The notes under the pieces are model-generated. The model did not search any database and was not told the origin of the DNA. It saw only the letters and a list, made by a program, of their open reading frames with translations. The position numbers and the translations under genes were made by a program. From assembly GCA_021793575.1 (NCBI GenBank), contig JAJYSM010000003.1, positions 20,774 to 84,773 of the forward strand: a DNA stretch of 64,000 nucleotides. Reading direction: 5' to 3'. Positions 9,900-20,600 of this stretch are shown piece by piece; the first letter of the stretch is position 1; the number at the start of each line of letters is the position of its first letter. This stretch comes from Pseudomonadota bacterium (GTDB taxonomy: Bacteria; Pseudomonadota; Gammaproteobacteria; Xanthomonadales; Rhodanobacteraceae).

Positions 9900-11555
9900 A
9901 TGACCAGTGTGCCGGATGCCGTTGATGTGACCGCCGGAAAGGGAACGCCGGGGTTTTTCGCCAGGGAAAACACCATCGCCGGGCCGCGCTTCAACCGCTG
10001 GCTGGTGCCACCGGCCGCACTGGCGATCCACCTGTGCATCGGCATGGCGTACGGCTTCTCGGTGTTCTGGCTGCCGATGAGCAAGCTGCTGACCGAGAGC
10101 GATCCGGCGATGTGCGTGAAGCTGGGCTTCCTTGCCTCGCTGACCACCACCAGCTGCAACTGGACCGTGCCGCAGGTCACCCACATTTTTGAAACCTTTA
10201 TCGCCATGCTCGGCATCTCCGCCGCGATCTGGGGCGGCTGGCTGGAGCATGCCGGGCCGCGCAAGGCCGGCTTCATCGCCGCGCTGTGCTGGGGCGGCGG
10301 GCTGGTGCTGGGCGGCATCGGCGTGTCGATGCATCAGCTGTGGCTGGTGTTTCTCGGCTGCGGCGTGCTCGGCGGCGTCGGCATGGGGCTCGGCTACATC
10401 ACGCCGGTGTCGACCCTGATCAAATGGTTTCCGGACCGCCGCGGCATGGCCACCGGCTTCGCCATCATGGGCTTCGGCGGCGGCGCGATGATCGGCGCCC
10501 CGCTGGCGGTGGCGCTGATGAAGCACTTCTCGGCGACCAGCGCGCAGGGCGTGGCCACGACCCTGATGGTGATGGGCGTGATCTATTTCATCGCGATGTC
10601 CTGTGGCGCCTTCGGCTTCCGGGTGACCCCGCGCGGCTGGCACCCGACCGGCTGGACGCCACCCGCCGCGAACGCCAGGGCGATGATCACGCACGGCCAG
10701 GTGCACCTGAACCGCGCATGGAAAACCCCGCAGTTCTGGCTGGTCTGGGGCGTGCTGTTTCTCAACGTGACTGCCGGTATCGCGGTGATCGCGATGGCCA
10801 GCCCGATGCTGCAGGACGTGTTCGGCGGCAAGCTGGCCGGCCTCACCGAGGCGACGGCCAGCCTCAGCCCGGCGCAGAAGGCGGCGGTGGTGGCTGCAGC
10901 CGCGGGCCTGGTCGGCCTGATCAGCCTGTTCAACAGCCTCGGCCGCCTGTTCTGGGCCGCGCTGTCGGACAAGATCGGGCGCAAGAACACTTATTTCATC
11001 TTTTTCGGGCTGGGCTTCGTGCTGTATTGCCTGCTGCCGACCTGGGGCCATCTGGGCATGGCCGGCATGTTCGTGGTCACCGTGTGCGTGATCATGAGCA
11101 TGTATGGCGGCGGCTTCTCCACCGTGCCGGCCTACCTGGCCGACCTGTTTGGCACCCAGATGGTCGGTGCGATCCACGGTCGGCTGCTCACCGCGTGGTC
11201 GGCGGCCGGCATCTTCGGCCCGTTCCTGATCGCCGCGATCCGCCAGACCCAGCTGGATGCGGGCGTGGCGAAAAACCTGGTGTACGACCGCACGCTGTAC
11301 ATCATGGCCGCGCTGCTGCTGCTGGGGCTGATCTGCAACGCGCTGGTCAAGCCGGTGAAGGCCTCCGTATTCATGTCGGATGCCGAACTGGCCCGCGAGC
11401 GCGCGCTGCAGCATGAGGACCGCGTCACCGTCAGCGCCGAAACCTCGGCGCGCGGTGCCTTCGGTGTCATCGAGGTGCTGGCCTGGCTGGCCGTGGGTGT
11501 ACCTTTCCTCATCGGTTTGTATATCGCGCTGGCCAAGGCCGCCGCATTGTTCTAG
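9900..11555 (+). CDS. OFA-family MFS transporter, probable formate/oxalate carrier
   Basis: A 551-residue inner-membrane major facilitator protein with about 12 hydrophobic segments. It shows the OFA (oxalate/formate antiporter) style: a conserved first helix ([16 protein letters not shown]), [20 protein letters not shown] between helices 4 and 5, and [19 protein letters not shown] in the second half. The start at MTSVPDAV is preferred because AGGGGG lies six bases upstream; MF two codons earlier is also possible. It is the first gene of the fds cluster, with 11 bases to fdsG, so formate import (or proton-coupled exchange) is the likely role. The substrate is inferred from context. Confidence 0.82.
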   Translation: MTSVPDAVDVTAGKGTPGFFARENTIAGPRFNRWLVPPAALAIHLCIGMAYGFSVFWLPMSKLLTESDPAMCVKLGFLASLTTTSCNWTVPQVTHIFETFIAMLGISAAIWGGWLEHAGPRKAGFIAALCWGGGLVLGGIGVSMHQLWLVFLGCGVLGGVGMGLGYITPVSTLIKWFPDRRGMATGFAIMGFGGGAMIGAPLAVALMKHFSATSAQGVATTLMVMGVIYFIAMSCGAFGFRVTPRGWHPTGWTPPAANARAMITHGQVHLNRAWKTPQFWLVWGVLFLNVTAGIAVIAMASPMLQDVFGGKLAGLTEATASLSPAQKAAVVAAAAGLVGLISLFNSLGRLFWAALSDKIGRKNTYFIFFGLGFVLYCLLPTWGHLGMAGMFVVTVCVIMSMYGGGFSTVPAYLADLFGTQMVGAIHGRLLTAWSAAGIFGPFLIAAIRQTQLDAGVAKNLVYDRTLYIMAALLLLGLICNALVKPVKASVFMSDAELARERALQHEDRVTVSAETSARGAFGVIEVLAWLAVGVPFLIGLYIALAKAAALF

Positions 11556-11566
11556 AGGCAGGTTTG

Positions 11567-12088
11567 ATGAAGCAGGCGGAACCAGCGGCCTCCGGGCCGC
11601 TCAGCACAACCCGGTGGCTGTCGCCGGAGAACCACGCCGCGGTGCTCGCCGTCACTGCCCGGCTGAAGGATCAGCCGGGCGCCCTGCTGCCGATACTGCA
11701 TGGCGTGCAGCAGGCGCTGGGCCACGTGCCCGAGGGGGCAATCGGACTGATCGCGCGGGAGCTCAACCTGTCCCGCGCCGAGGTGCACGGCGTGGTCAGC
11801 TTCTACCATTTCTTCCGCACCCGGCCGGGCGGCCGGCAGGTGATCCACCTGTGCCGCGCCGAGTCCTGCCAGGCGATGGGCGCGGTGGCGCTGGAGGCGC
11901 ACGTGAAGCAGCGGCTCGGCGTGGATTTCCACGAAACCACCGCTGACGGCGCCTTTACGCTGGAACCGGTTTACTGCCTGGGCAACTGCGCCTGCTCGCC
12001 AGCCATGCTGGTGGACGAGACGCTGCACGGCCGGGTCACCCCGGCCAGTTTCGACGCCTGGTTGAAGACGGCGCGGGAGGCTTCATGA
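11567..12088 (+). CDS. fdsG: NAD-dependent formate dehydrogenase gamma subunit
   Basis: A 173-residue homologue of NuoE and of FdsG, the small [2Fe-2S] subunit of soluble molybdenum formate dehydrogenase. The cluster ligands are Cys in CRAESC and the later [22 protein letters not shown] is the conserved NuoE/FdsG signature. ATG at 11567 is used, with AGAGGCAGG just upstream; a TTG codon directly before it is less likely. It overlaps fdsB by four bases, so translation is probably coupled. Confidence 0.92.
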   Translation: MKQAEPAASGPLSTTRWLSPENHAAVLAVTARLKDQPGALLPILHGVQQALGHVPEGAIGLIARELNLSRAEVHGVVSFYHFFRTRPGGRQVIHLCRAESCQAMGAVALEAHVKQRLGVDFHETTADGAFTLEPVYCLGNCACSPAMLVDETLHGRVTPASFDAWLKTAREAS

Positions 12089-13623
12089 GTTTCACCGTCT
12101 ATGTACCCCGCGATGCCGGCGCGCTGTCACTGGGCGCCGAGACGACGGCCGAGACCATCGCCAGCGAGGCGCAGCGGCGCGAGCTGGAGGTACAGGTGGT
12201 GCGCAACGGCTCGCGCGGCCTGTACTGGCTGGAGCCGCTGGTCGAAGTGGTCACACCGGCAGGCCGCGTGGCCTACGGCCCGGTGCAGGCCGGGGACGTC
12301 GCCGGCCTGTTCGACGCCGATTTCCTGCACGGCGGCGCGCACGCGCTGGGCCACGGCCGCACCGAACAGATTCCGTATCTGGCGAAGCAGGAGCGGCTCA
12401 CCTTCGCCCGCGTCGGCATCGTCGACCCGCGCAGCCTGGCCGACTACCGCGCCCATGGCGGCTACCGCGGGCTGCACAACGCGCTGCAGCTGGCGCCCGC
12501 CGAGATCGTCAAGGCGGTCACCGACTCCGGCCTGCGCGGCCGCGGCGGCGCGGCCTTCCCGACCGGCATCAAGTGGAAGACCTGCATGGATGCGTCGGCG
12601 GCGCAGAAATACATCGTCTGCAACGCCGACGAGGGCGACTCGGGCACCTACGCCGACCGCATGATCATGGAAGGCGATCCGTTCGTGCTGATCGAGGGCA
12701 TGACCATCGCCGGCCTCGCCGTGGGCGCCACGCAGGGCTACATCTACCTGCGCTGCGAGTACCCGCACGCGCGCGACGCGCTGAATGCCGCGATCGCCAC
12801 CGCCGCGTCCGCCGGCCATCTCGGCGCGGATATCCTGGGCAGCGGCCGGGCCTTCCAGCTGGAAGTGCGGATGGCCGCTGGCGCCTACATCTGCGGCGAG
12901 GAGACCTCGCTGCTGGAATCGCTGGAAGGCAAGCGCGGCCAGGTGCGCTTCAAGCCGCCGCTGCCGGCGATCGAGGGCCTGTTCGGCCAGCCCACGGTGA
13001 TCAACAACGTGGTCACGCTGGCCTCGGTGCCGATCATCCTGGACCAGGGCGGCGCGCATTACCGCGACTTCGGCATGGGCCGCTCGCGCGGCACGCTGCC
13101 GATCCAGCTGGCCGGCAACCTCAGGCGCGCGGGACTGGTCGAGAAGGCGTTCGGCGTGACGCTGCGCGAGCTGATCGAGGATTTCGGCGGCGGCACCTTC
13201 AGCGGCCGGCCGCTGAAGACAGTGCAGATCGGCGGCCCGCTCGGCGCCTATATTCCGCTGTCGCGACTGGATACGCCGATCGACTACGAGGCGTTCGCGG
13301 CGATCGGCGGCATGTTAGGCCACGGCGGCATCGTGGCGTTCGACGACAGCGTCGACATGGCCGCGCAGGCGCGCTACGCGATGGAGTTCTGCGCCATCGA
13401 ATCCTGCGGCAAGTGCACGCCGTGCCGCATCGGCTCCACCCGCGGCGTCGAGGTGATCGATCGCCTGCTTGCCGGCGCCGAGCGCACGCAAAACGAAGTG
13501 CTGCTGCGCGACCTCTGCCAGACCATGCTGCACGGCTCGCTGTGCGCGCTGGGCGGCATGGCGCCGTTCCCGGTGTTGAGCGCGCTGGATCACTATCCCG
13601 AAGATTTTTCGCGCCCCGCCTGA
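12085..13623 (+). CDS. fdsB: NAD-dependent formate dehydrogenase beta subunit
   Basis: A 512-residue NuoF-like subunit that carries FMN and binds NAD, passing formate-derived electrons to NAD+. It has an N-terminal thioredoxin-like [2Fe-2S] type region, then the FMN/NAD segment ([16 protein letters not shown] and [13 protein letters not shown]), the [20 protein letters not shown] segment (here [16 protein letters not shown]) and the C-terminal [4Fe-4S] motif [11 protein letters not shown]. The fusion of an N-terminal ferredoxin-fold part with NuoF is typical of FdsB. It lies between fdsG (4-bp overlap) and fdsA (25-bp gap with a strong GAGGAGGAGG site). Confidence 0.94.
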   Translation: MSFTVYVPRDAGALSLGAETTAETIASEAQRRELEVQVVRNGSRGLYWLEPLVEVVTPAGRVAYGPVQAGDVAGLFDADFLHGGAHALGHGRTEQIPYLAKQERLTFARVGIVDPRSLADYRAHGGYRGLHNALQLAPAEIVKAVTDSGLRGRGGAAFPTGIKWKTCMDASAAQKYIVCNADEGDSGTYADRMIMEGDPFVLIEGMTIAGLAVGATQGYIYLRCEYPHARDALNAAIATAASAGHLGADILGSGRAFQLEVRMAAGAYICGEETSLLESLEGKRGQVRFKPPLPAIEGLFGQPTVINNVVTLASVPIILDQGGAHYRDFGMGRSRGTLPIQLAGNLRRAGLVEKAFGVTLRELIEDFGGGTFSGRPLKTVQIGGPLGAYIPLSRLDTPIDYEAFAAIGGMLGHGGIVAFDDSVDMAAQARYAMEFCAIESCGKCTPCRIGSTRGVEVIDRLLAGAERTQNEVLLRDLCQTMLHGSLCALGGMAPFPVLSALDHYPEDFSRPA

Positions 13624-13648
13624 CGGCCGGCGCGAGGAGGAGGCACCG

Positions 13649-16579
13649 ATGCTTTCCATCGTCGAAATCGACCGCGGCACGCCCGCCGTGAAGTCCGCCG
13701 CCAGCGTCGGCGTGGAGATCGACGGCCGCGTGCTGCAGGTGCCCGAGGGCACCTCGATCATGCGCGCCGCCGCGCAGGCCGGCATCGCCATCCCCAAGCT
13801 GTGCGCCACCGACATGCTCGACGCGTTCGGCTCGTGCCGGCTGTGCCTGGTCGAAGTGGAAGGCCGCAAGGGCTACCCCGCCTCGTGCACCACGCCGGTG
13901 AGCGAGGGCATGAAAGTCAGCACGCAGACGAAAAAACTGGCCGAGATCCGCCGCGGCGTGATGGAGCTGTACATCTCCGACCATCCGCTGGACTGCCTCA
14001 CCTGCCCCGCCAACGGCCACTGCGAGCTGCAGGACATGGCCGGCGTGGTCGGCCTGCGCGAGGTGCGCTACGGCTATGACGGCGCGAATCATGTTTTTGC
14101 GAGCATCCCTGCTCGCGAAGATCAAAAAGCGGCCATCCCTGGCCGCACTCCTCAATTCATTCCCAACCCGCTGTTCGCGGCGAAGGACACGTCGACGCCC
14201 TATTTCACCTTCGACCCGTCCAAGTGCATCGTCTGCTCGCGCTGCGTGCGCGCCTGCGACGAGGTGCAGGGCACGTTCGCGCTGACCATCCAGGGTCGCG
14301 GCTTCGCCTCCAAGGTGGCGGCCAGCCAGAATGAAAATTTCCTCGGCTCCGAGTGCGTGTCCTGCGGCGCCTGCGTGCAGGCCTGCCCCACCGCCACGCT
14401 GAGCGAGAACACGCTGATCGAGCGCGGCCAGGCCGAGCACAGCGTCACCACCACCTGCGCCTACTGCGGCGTCGGCTGCAGCTTCCGCGCCGAGATGAAG
14501 GGCGAGGAAATCGTGCGCATGGTGCCGAACAAGGACGGCCAGGCGAACCACGGCCACTCCTGCGTCAAGGGCCGCTTCGCGATTGGCTACGCCAGCCATC
14601 CGGACCGCCTCACCGCGCCGATGATCCGCGCCCGGATCTCCGACCCGTGGCAGACGGTGAGCTGGGCCGAGGCGTTCGCCCACGTCGCCAGCGAGTTCAG
14701 GCGCATCCAGGCCAGCCACGGCACGCATGCGATCGGCGGCATCACCTCCTCGCGCTGCACCAACGAGGAGACCTATCTGGTGCAGAAACTGGTGCGCGCC
14801 GGCTTCGGCAACAATAACGTCGACACCTGCGCCCGCGTCTGCCACTCGCCGACCGGCTACGGGCTGAAGGCGACCCTGGGCGAATCCGCCGGCACGCAGG
14901 ATTTCGACTCGATCGAGCAGACCGACGTGGTGCTGGTGATCGGCGCCAACCCCACCGACGCGCATCCGGTGTTCGGCTCACAGATGAAGCAGCGGTTGCG
15001 CCGTGGCGCCAAGCTGATCGTGGTCGACCCGCGCCGCATCGACCTGGTGCGCACGCCGCACATCCAGGCCGACTACCACTTGAAGCTCAAGCCCGGCACG
15101 AATGTCGCGGTGCTCAACACGCTGGCGCACGTGATCGTCACCGAGCGCCTGGTCGACGAGGCGTTCGTCGCCGCCCGCTGCGAGCCGGAGGCGTTCAACC
15201 GCTGGCGCGCCTTCGTGGCGCAGGACCAGCACAGCCCCGAGGCGATGGAAGCGGTCACCGGCGTGCCGGCGGCGCTGGCGCGCGGCGCGGCGCGGCTGTA
15301 TGCCACCGGCGGCAACGGCGCGATCTACTACGGGCTCGGCGTCACCGAGCACGCGCAGGGCTCCACCGCGGTGATGGGCATCGCCAACCTTGCCATGGCC
15401 ACCGGCAACATCGGCCGCGAGGGCGTGGGCGTGAACCCGCTGCGCGGCCAGAACAACGTGCAGGGATCGTGCGACATGGGCTCGTTCCCGCACGAGTTCC
15501 CCGGCTACCGTCACGTCAGCGACGTGGCCACCCGCCGGCTGTTCGAGCAGGCATGGGGCGTGCCGCTGTACGACGAGCCCGGCCTGCGCATTCCGAACAT
15601 GTTCGAGGCGGCACTCGACGGCACTTTCCTGGGTCTGTACATCGAAGGCGAGGACATCGCCCAGTCCGATCCGGACACCCAGCACGTCACCGCCGCGCTG
15701 TCGGCGATGGAATGCGTGGTGGTGCAGGACCTGTTCCTCAACGAGACGGCCAAATACGCCCACGTATTCCTGCCCGGCAGCTCGTTCCTGGAGAAGGACG
15801 GCACCTTCACCAACGCCGAACGCCGCATCTCGCGCGTGCGCAAGGTGATGAAACCGCTGGCCGGCTACGCCGACTGGGAGATCACCCAGGAGCTGGCCCG
15901 CGCCATGGGCTACCCGATGAACTACACCCACCCGTCGCAGATCATGGACGAGATCGCCGCACTCACGCCGACCTTCCACGGCGTCAGCTTCGAGCGCATC
16001 GACCAGCTCGGCTCGATCCAGTGGCCATGCAACGACGCCGCGCCCGCAGGCACACCGGTGATGCACGTGGATGAATTCGTGCGCGGCAAGGGTCGCTTCA
16101 TGCTCACCGAGTACGTGCCCACTCGCGAGAAGGTCAACGCGGCGCATCCGCTGATCCTCACCACCGGGCGCATTCTCAGCCAGTACAACGTGGGCGCGCA
16201 GACGCGGCGCACCGCCAACTCGGTCTGGCACGACGAGGATCGACTGGAAATCCACCCGCACGACGCGGAGGAACGCGGCGTCAGCGACGGCGACTGGGTC
16301 GGCATCACCAGCCGCGCCGGCGACACCGTGCTACGCGCGATGGTGTCCGGGCGGATGCAGCCGGGCGTGGTCTACACCACCTTCCACTTCCCCGGCTCCG
16401 GCGCCAACGTGATCACCACCGAGAACTCCGACTGGGCCACCAACTGCCCCGAGTACAAGGTCACCGCGGTGCAGGTGGTGCGGGTCAATCAGCCATCCGA
16501 ATGGCAGAAGCGCCACCAGGCGTTCGACCGGCAGCAGCAGGAATTGCTGCAAGCCGCCGAGCCAGCCGCCGGCCGCTGA
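13649..16579 (+). CDS. fdsA: NAD-dependent formate dehydrogenase alpha (molybdopterin) subunit
   Basis: The catalytic subunit, 976 residues, oxidising formate to CO2 at a Mo-bis-MGD centre. In order: N-terminal [2Fe-2S] domain (CATDMLDAFGSCRLC), His-Cys3 cluster region (HPLDCLTCPANGHC), two ferredoxin clusters (CIVCSRCVRAC and CVSCGACVQAC), the proximal cluster (CAYCGVGC), then the molybdopterin domain. The Mo ligand Cys and adjacent His are in ARVCHSPTGYG. An insert of about 20 residues lies between GYDGANH and AAKDTSTPYF; it is encoded by two short palindromes (see separate entry) and has no counterpart in the FdsA proteins I know. The frame stays open, so the protein is probably functional. 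Confidence 0.95.
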   Translation: MLSIVEIDRGTPAVKSAASVGVEIDGRVLQVPEGTSIMRAAAQAGIAIPKLCATDMLDAFGSCRLCLVEVEGRKGYPASCTTPVSEGMKVSTQTKKLAEIRRGVMELYISDHPLDCLTCPANGHCELQDMAGVVGLREVRYGYDGANHVFASIPAREDQKAAIPGRTPQFIPNPLFAAKDTSTPYFTFDPSKCIVCSRCVRACDEVQGTFALTIQGRGFASKVAASQNENFLGSECVSCGACVQACPTATLSENTLIERGQAEHSVTTTCAYCGVGCSFRAEMKGEEIVRMVPNKDGQANHGHSCVKGRFAIGYASHPDRLTAPMIRARISDPWQTVSWAEAFAHVASEFRRIQASHGTHAIGGITSSRCTNEETYLVQKLVRAGFGNNNVDTCARVCHSPTGYGLKATLGESAGTQDFDSIEQTDVVLVIGANPTDAHPVFGSQMKQRLRRGAKLIVVDPRRIDLVRTPHIQADYHLKLKPGTNVAVLNTLAHVIVTERLVDEAFVAARCEPEAFNRWRAFVAQDQHSPEAMEAVTGVPAALARGAARLYATGGNGAIYYGLGVTEHAQGSTAVMGIANLAMATGNIGREGVGVNPLRGQNNVQGSCDMGSFPHEFPGYRHVSDVATRRLFEQAWGVPLYDEPGLRIPNMFEAALDGTFLGLYIEGEDIAQSDPDTQHVTAALSAMECVVVQDLFLNETAKYAHVFLPGSSFLEKDGTFTNAERRISRVRKVMKPLAGYADWEITQELARAMGYPMNYTHPSQIMDEIAALTPTFHGVSFERIDQLGSIQWPCNDAAPAGTPVMHVDEFVRGKGRFMLTEYVPTREKVNAAHPLILTTGRILSQYNVGAQTRRTANSVWHDEDRLEIHPHDAEERGVSDGDWVGITSRAGDTVLRAMVSGRMQPGVVYTTFHFPGSGANVITTENSDWATNCPEYKVTAVQVVRVNQPSEWQKRHQAFDRQQQELLQAAEPAAGR
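14099..14146. repeat. Pair of REP-like palindromes inserted in frame within fdsA
   Basis: Two perfect hairpins with the same loop: GCGAGC-ATCCCT-GCTCGC (14099-14116) and GCGGCC-ATCCCT-GGCCGC (14129-14146), 12 bases apart. This is the look of intergenic REP-type elements of Xanthomonadales, yet it sits inside the fdsA reading frame and keeps it open. Confidence 0.75.
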
Positions 16580-16628
16580 CCTCTTCACCCGTTCGACTCC
16601 CACTATCCAGGACCACACCGATCCCGCC

Positions 16629-16865
16629 ATGAACGTCGAACACCTCAGCCAGATGGTCAACGACATCGCGCACTACTTCGCCGCCGAGCCCGAGCATGCC
16701 GCCGGCGTGAGCGGCATCGCCGACCACCTGATCCGCTTCTGGGACCCCTCGATGCGGCGCCGGATCATCGACCACCTTGGCGCCGGCGGCGCGGGGCTGG
16801 AGCCGCTGGCGCGCGAGGCGGTGCAGCAGCTGGCGGCGCGGCAGCCCGATATCGGCCGCGGTTGA
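16629..16865 (+). CDS. fdsD: Formate dehydrogenase delta subunit
   Basis: A 78-residue small protein of the FdsD family (formate dehydrogenase accessory/delta subunit), recognised by MVNDIAHYFAAEPEH and HLIRFWDPSMRRRII. FdsD copurifies with or assists assembly of the FdsABG enzyme. In Cupriavidus and Rhodobacter the order is fdsGBACD; here no fdsC (FdhD-like sulfurtransferase) lies between fdsA and fdsD, so that maturation factor must be encoded elsewhere. Last gene of the formate operon. Confidence 0.88.
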   Translation: MNVEHLSQMVNDIAHYFAAEPEHAAGVSGIADHLIRFWDPSMRRRIIDHLGAGGAGLEPLAREAVQQLAARQPDIGRG

Positions 16866-16914
16866 TGCCTGCGGCGCGCGGCCCGCGCCAGCGGCCGGTC
16901 GTCTGATCCCACTC

Positions 16915-16945
16915 AAAAAAACGGGGCGCCATGCCTCGGCGCCCC
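16915..16945 (-). terminator. Terminator between fdsD and the Ala-rich lipoprotein gene
   Basis: Perfect 8-bp stem (ggggcgcc / ggcgcccc, 7-base loop). On the minus strand it is followed by C-free T7 after one G, so it primarily terminates the convergent lipoprotein gene. It may also serve the formate operon. Confidence 0.75.
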
Positions 16946-16995
16946 AGGGTGTCACATCGCTCGAACGGCAGCGCAGTGCGCTGCCGTCTTGCGTA

Positions 16996-17277
16996 TTACT
17001 TGCCGGCGGTGCTGCTGGCGGCCGGCATGGCAGCGGTGGCGCTGCTCATCGGAGCCATCGCGGTGCTGGCGGCGGCCGGCGCGGCGGCGGTGCTGGCCGG
17101 TGCGGCGGCGGGTGCGGCGGCGGGGGCGGTGGCAGCCGGTGCCGGTGCCGGAGCAGCGGTGGCGGCGGCGGCCGGCGCCTGCGTGGCGGACTCGTCGCTC
17201 TTGCTGCATGCGCCGAGGGCCAGCACGGCGGCCAGGGTCAAACTGACCATCAGGGTCTGGCGAATCATCTTCTTCAT
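16996..17277 (-). CDS. Small Ala/Pro-rich lipoprotein
   Basis: A 93-residue predicted lipoprotein. The signal peptide ends in a lipobox LALGAC, so Cys 24 would be lipidated. The rest is low complexity: a short charged spacer (SKSDES) followed by Ala, Pro, Thr and Ser repeats such as APAPAPAAT. There is no recognisable domain. Such tails are usually unstructured tethers in the periplasm. The start is MKKMIRQ, with AGGAGT a few bases upstream, so expression looks real. Function unknown. Confidence 0.7.
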   Translation of the reverse strand: MKKMIRQTLMVSLTLAAVLALGACSKSDESATQAPAAAATAAPAPAPAATAPAAAPAAAPASTAAAPAAASTAMAPMSSATAAMPAASSTAGK

Positions 17278-17642
17278 GGGTAACTCCTGCTCAAAAGTTT
17301 AAGGACGGGCGGGGATCTTCAACAAAAAATCCTCCGCATCAGATCGGATCGGACCGGTTTTGACCCACAGGGCGGCGCTGAGCGCGCTGTGCGTCATGTG
17401 TAGCTTGCACGTATTTGCGCCGGGATGGAATGCAGTGCGATCCGCAACCGGCACTGATGGCCGCCTCAGGCCAGGCATCGGGGCGATTTTAGCACCCACC
17501 GAGGCATAAACGCAGCGCGTCGCGCACGGCGCCGGCAGCCGCCCGAACTTCCCGACCGCTATCCAGCCCGCCCGGACACCCAGTGGGCTGCACCCGCATG
17601 CGAAAATGCCCGGTCACCTCTCACCCGGCCATGCCATTGATG
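17278..17642. other. Intergenic region upstream of the SNF2 helicase
   Basis: About 365 bp, divergent, holding the promoters of the lipoprotein gene and the helicase. A 66-codon open frame on the minus strand (17299-17499) looks fortuitous: no ribosome site and no recognisable sequence. Nothing else stands out. Confidence 0.4.
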
Positions 17643-20600
17643 ATGAGTACGCTTACGCTGCAGGAAGTGCTCGACCAGCGAGCGTGGGAGGATACATTCG
17701 ACGATCGCACCTTCGCGCGCGCCGCGGTGTACTACCGCAAGGGCCACGTGGTGGAGCTGCGGCATCAGCCAGGCGAGCGGGTCAATGTGCTGATCGGCGC
17801 CGTGCGTGGCAGCCAGCGGCAGCCGTACCGATGCACCATCCAGTTGCAGGTTGCCAACGACCAGCTCAGCCTCGACTGCGACTGCAGCTGCCCGGTGGGC
17901 CTTGACTGCAAGCACGCTGCCGCGCTGATGATGATGGCCACCGCCACACCATGCGAATTCTGGCCTGGCGGCCCAGCGCCGGTGCCCGCGCCGGGCTGGA
18001 TGAAGACACCAAAGACCGCGCCGACAGCCAGACCACCGGACGAACTGGCCGAATGGACGCGCTGGCTGCGCCAGCTTGAGCGCTTGCGTCAGCCCGAGCT
18101 GGAGGCGCAGCCGGAGCGGCAGTTCGGCGTGCTGCTGCGCGCCCACCAGCACGGCACGCCGCCCGGGCTGCTGGTCAACCCGGCCTGGCTGCGCCCGGGG
18201 CTCAGCACGTCCGGCAAAGCCAAGCCGGGCGGCAACCTGGTCGACCCGCAGCCGCTGCGGCTGGATCCCCGCCACGGTCCCGTGCCGACCCCGCCCGGCG
18301 GCTGGCCGCCCGAGGTGGTGCCGGCGCTGGCGCTGCTGCTGCAGGAGCAGCACAGCCAGGCTGTCGGCCAGAGCTGGATCGCGGTGCACGCCGCCTATCA
18401 GGAGTCTGCGCTGGCCACCGTGCTGGCGCACTACCCGGCCTACCACGAGCGCGGCGCGGTGCCACTGAGCCGCGGCGAACCGCTGCCGCTGCAGTTGCAG
18501 TGGAGCGATCAGGCCGACGGCAGCCAGCGCCTGCAGGCCACCGTGATGGCAGGCTCCGGAGTCCAGCTGCTGCGCGGGCATCGCCTGTGGTACGTGCTGC
18601 CGAAGCCGCGTCAGTTCGGACTGGTGAAAGGCGATGCCGGGCTGATCGCGGCGCTGGACGAGGCGCCGCCGCTGCTGCCCGAACAGGTACCCGCGCTGCG
18701 CCATCTCCTGCAGCAATCCACCGGCACCACGCTGCCGCCGCCGAACGAGCGCGCGCCGCTGCAGGTCATCAACGCGCCACCGGTGCCGGTGCTGCAGCTG
18801 CGCATGCTGAACACCGTGCCGGCGCGCGGCAAGCCGGCGGTGGCGCTGGGCATCGCCCGGCTGGCGTTCGATTACGACGCGATCCGGCTGCCCGCGGACA
18901 CGCCGCAGCGCCACGTGCGCCGTCTGCACGGCAGCCGCGTGCTGGAAATCCACCGCCAGCTGACCGCCGAGGCGCAGGCCGAACAGCGCCTGCAGCGCGC
19001 GGGGTTGAACGCCGTGGGCTGGCACTCGGACTCTCGCGGCATTTCGTCGCGACTGACCCGCCCGGATGATCTTCTGCTGCAGCCCCATCCGAACCAGGCC
19101 GCGCTGCCCGCCAGCGCGTGGCAGCCGGTGCTGGAACAGCTCGCCGCCGACGGTTTCCGGATCGAGTACGCCGACGACTTCCCGCGTCAGCGGCAGGTCG
19201 CCATCGAGCAATGGCACGCCGACGTGCAGGCGGCCGGCCAGCACTGGTTCGACGTCAGCCTGGGCATCGACGTGGCCGGCGAGCGCATCGACCTGCTGCC
19301 GCTGCTGCGCCGCATGCTGAACGATCCCGCCTTCCCGCGGGTGGCGCCGGCGCGCGAGAAAAAGGATGCCAGCTGGCGCATCGCGCTGGACGAGATCCGC
19401 AGCGTGGAGATCCCGCTCAGCCGCTTGCGCGCGCTGATCGAGCCGCTGCTGGAATGGCTCGAGGGCGACGGCGCGTTGCGCCTGCACCGCACCCGCGCCG
19501 ACGCCCTGCTGGCGATGGCCGACAGCACCCAACTGAGCTGGCGCGGCGGCGAGCTGCTGCGCGCCCAGCTCGACCTGCTGCCCACCGCCAGCCGCGACGC
19601 CAGGGCGCCCAAGGGCTTCAAGGCCACGCTGCGACCGTACCAGCGCGAGGGGCTGGCGTGGCTGGACTTTCTCGGCGCCGCCGGCCTCGGCGGCATCCTC
19701 GCCGACGACATGGGGCTGGGCAAGACGGTGCAGGTGCTGGCGCACATCCTGGGCGAAAAGCAGCGCGGCCGGCTCGGGCAGCCGGCGCTGGTGGTGGCGC
19801 CGACCAGCCTGGTCGGCAACTGGCGCGACGAGGCCGCGCGCTTCGCGCCGGCGCTGAAGGTGCTGGTGATCCACGGCGCCGACCGCGCCGACCGCTACGA
19901 CGCGATCGCCGCGCACGATCTGGTGATCACCACCTACCCGCTGCTGCCGCGCGACCGCGAGCAACTGCTGGCGCAGCGTTTCGCGCTGCTGGTGCTGGAC
20001 GAGGCGCAGGCGATCAAGAACGCCAGCAGCCAGGCCGCCCAGGTGGTGCGCGAGATCCCCGCCACGCGCCGGCTGGCGATGACTGGCACGCCGCTGGAAA
20101 ACCATCTGGGCGAACTGTGGGCGCAGTTCGACGCGGTGGAACCGGGCCTGCTCGGCAGCCAGCGCCAGTTCGTCAAGCTCTACCGCACGCCGATCGAAAA
20201 GCACGCCGATGCCGACCGCCAGCAGCGGCTGAACCGTCGCATCGGCCCGCTGCTGCTGCGCCGGCGCAAGGACGACGTGCTCACCGACCTGCCGGCCAAG
20301 ACCGAGATCGTGCGCATGCTGGAGCTGGCCGGCGACCAGCGCGCGCTGTACGAGACCCTGCGCCTGGCGCAGCACGAGCGCGTGCAGCAGGCGGTGCGCG
20401 AACGCGGCCTGGCGCAGTCCGGCATCATCGTGCTGGACGCGCTGCTCAAGCTGCGCCAGGCCTGCTGCGACCCGCGCCTGGTGAAGCTGGCCAGCGCGAA
20501 AAAGATCCAGGCCAGCGCCAAGCTCGACGCCCTGCTCGAGCTGCTCGACGGGCTGCTCGGCGAAGGCCGCCGCGTGCTGCTGTTCTCGCAGTTCACCGAG

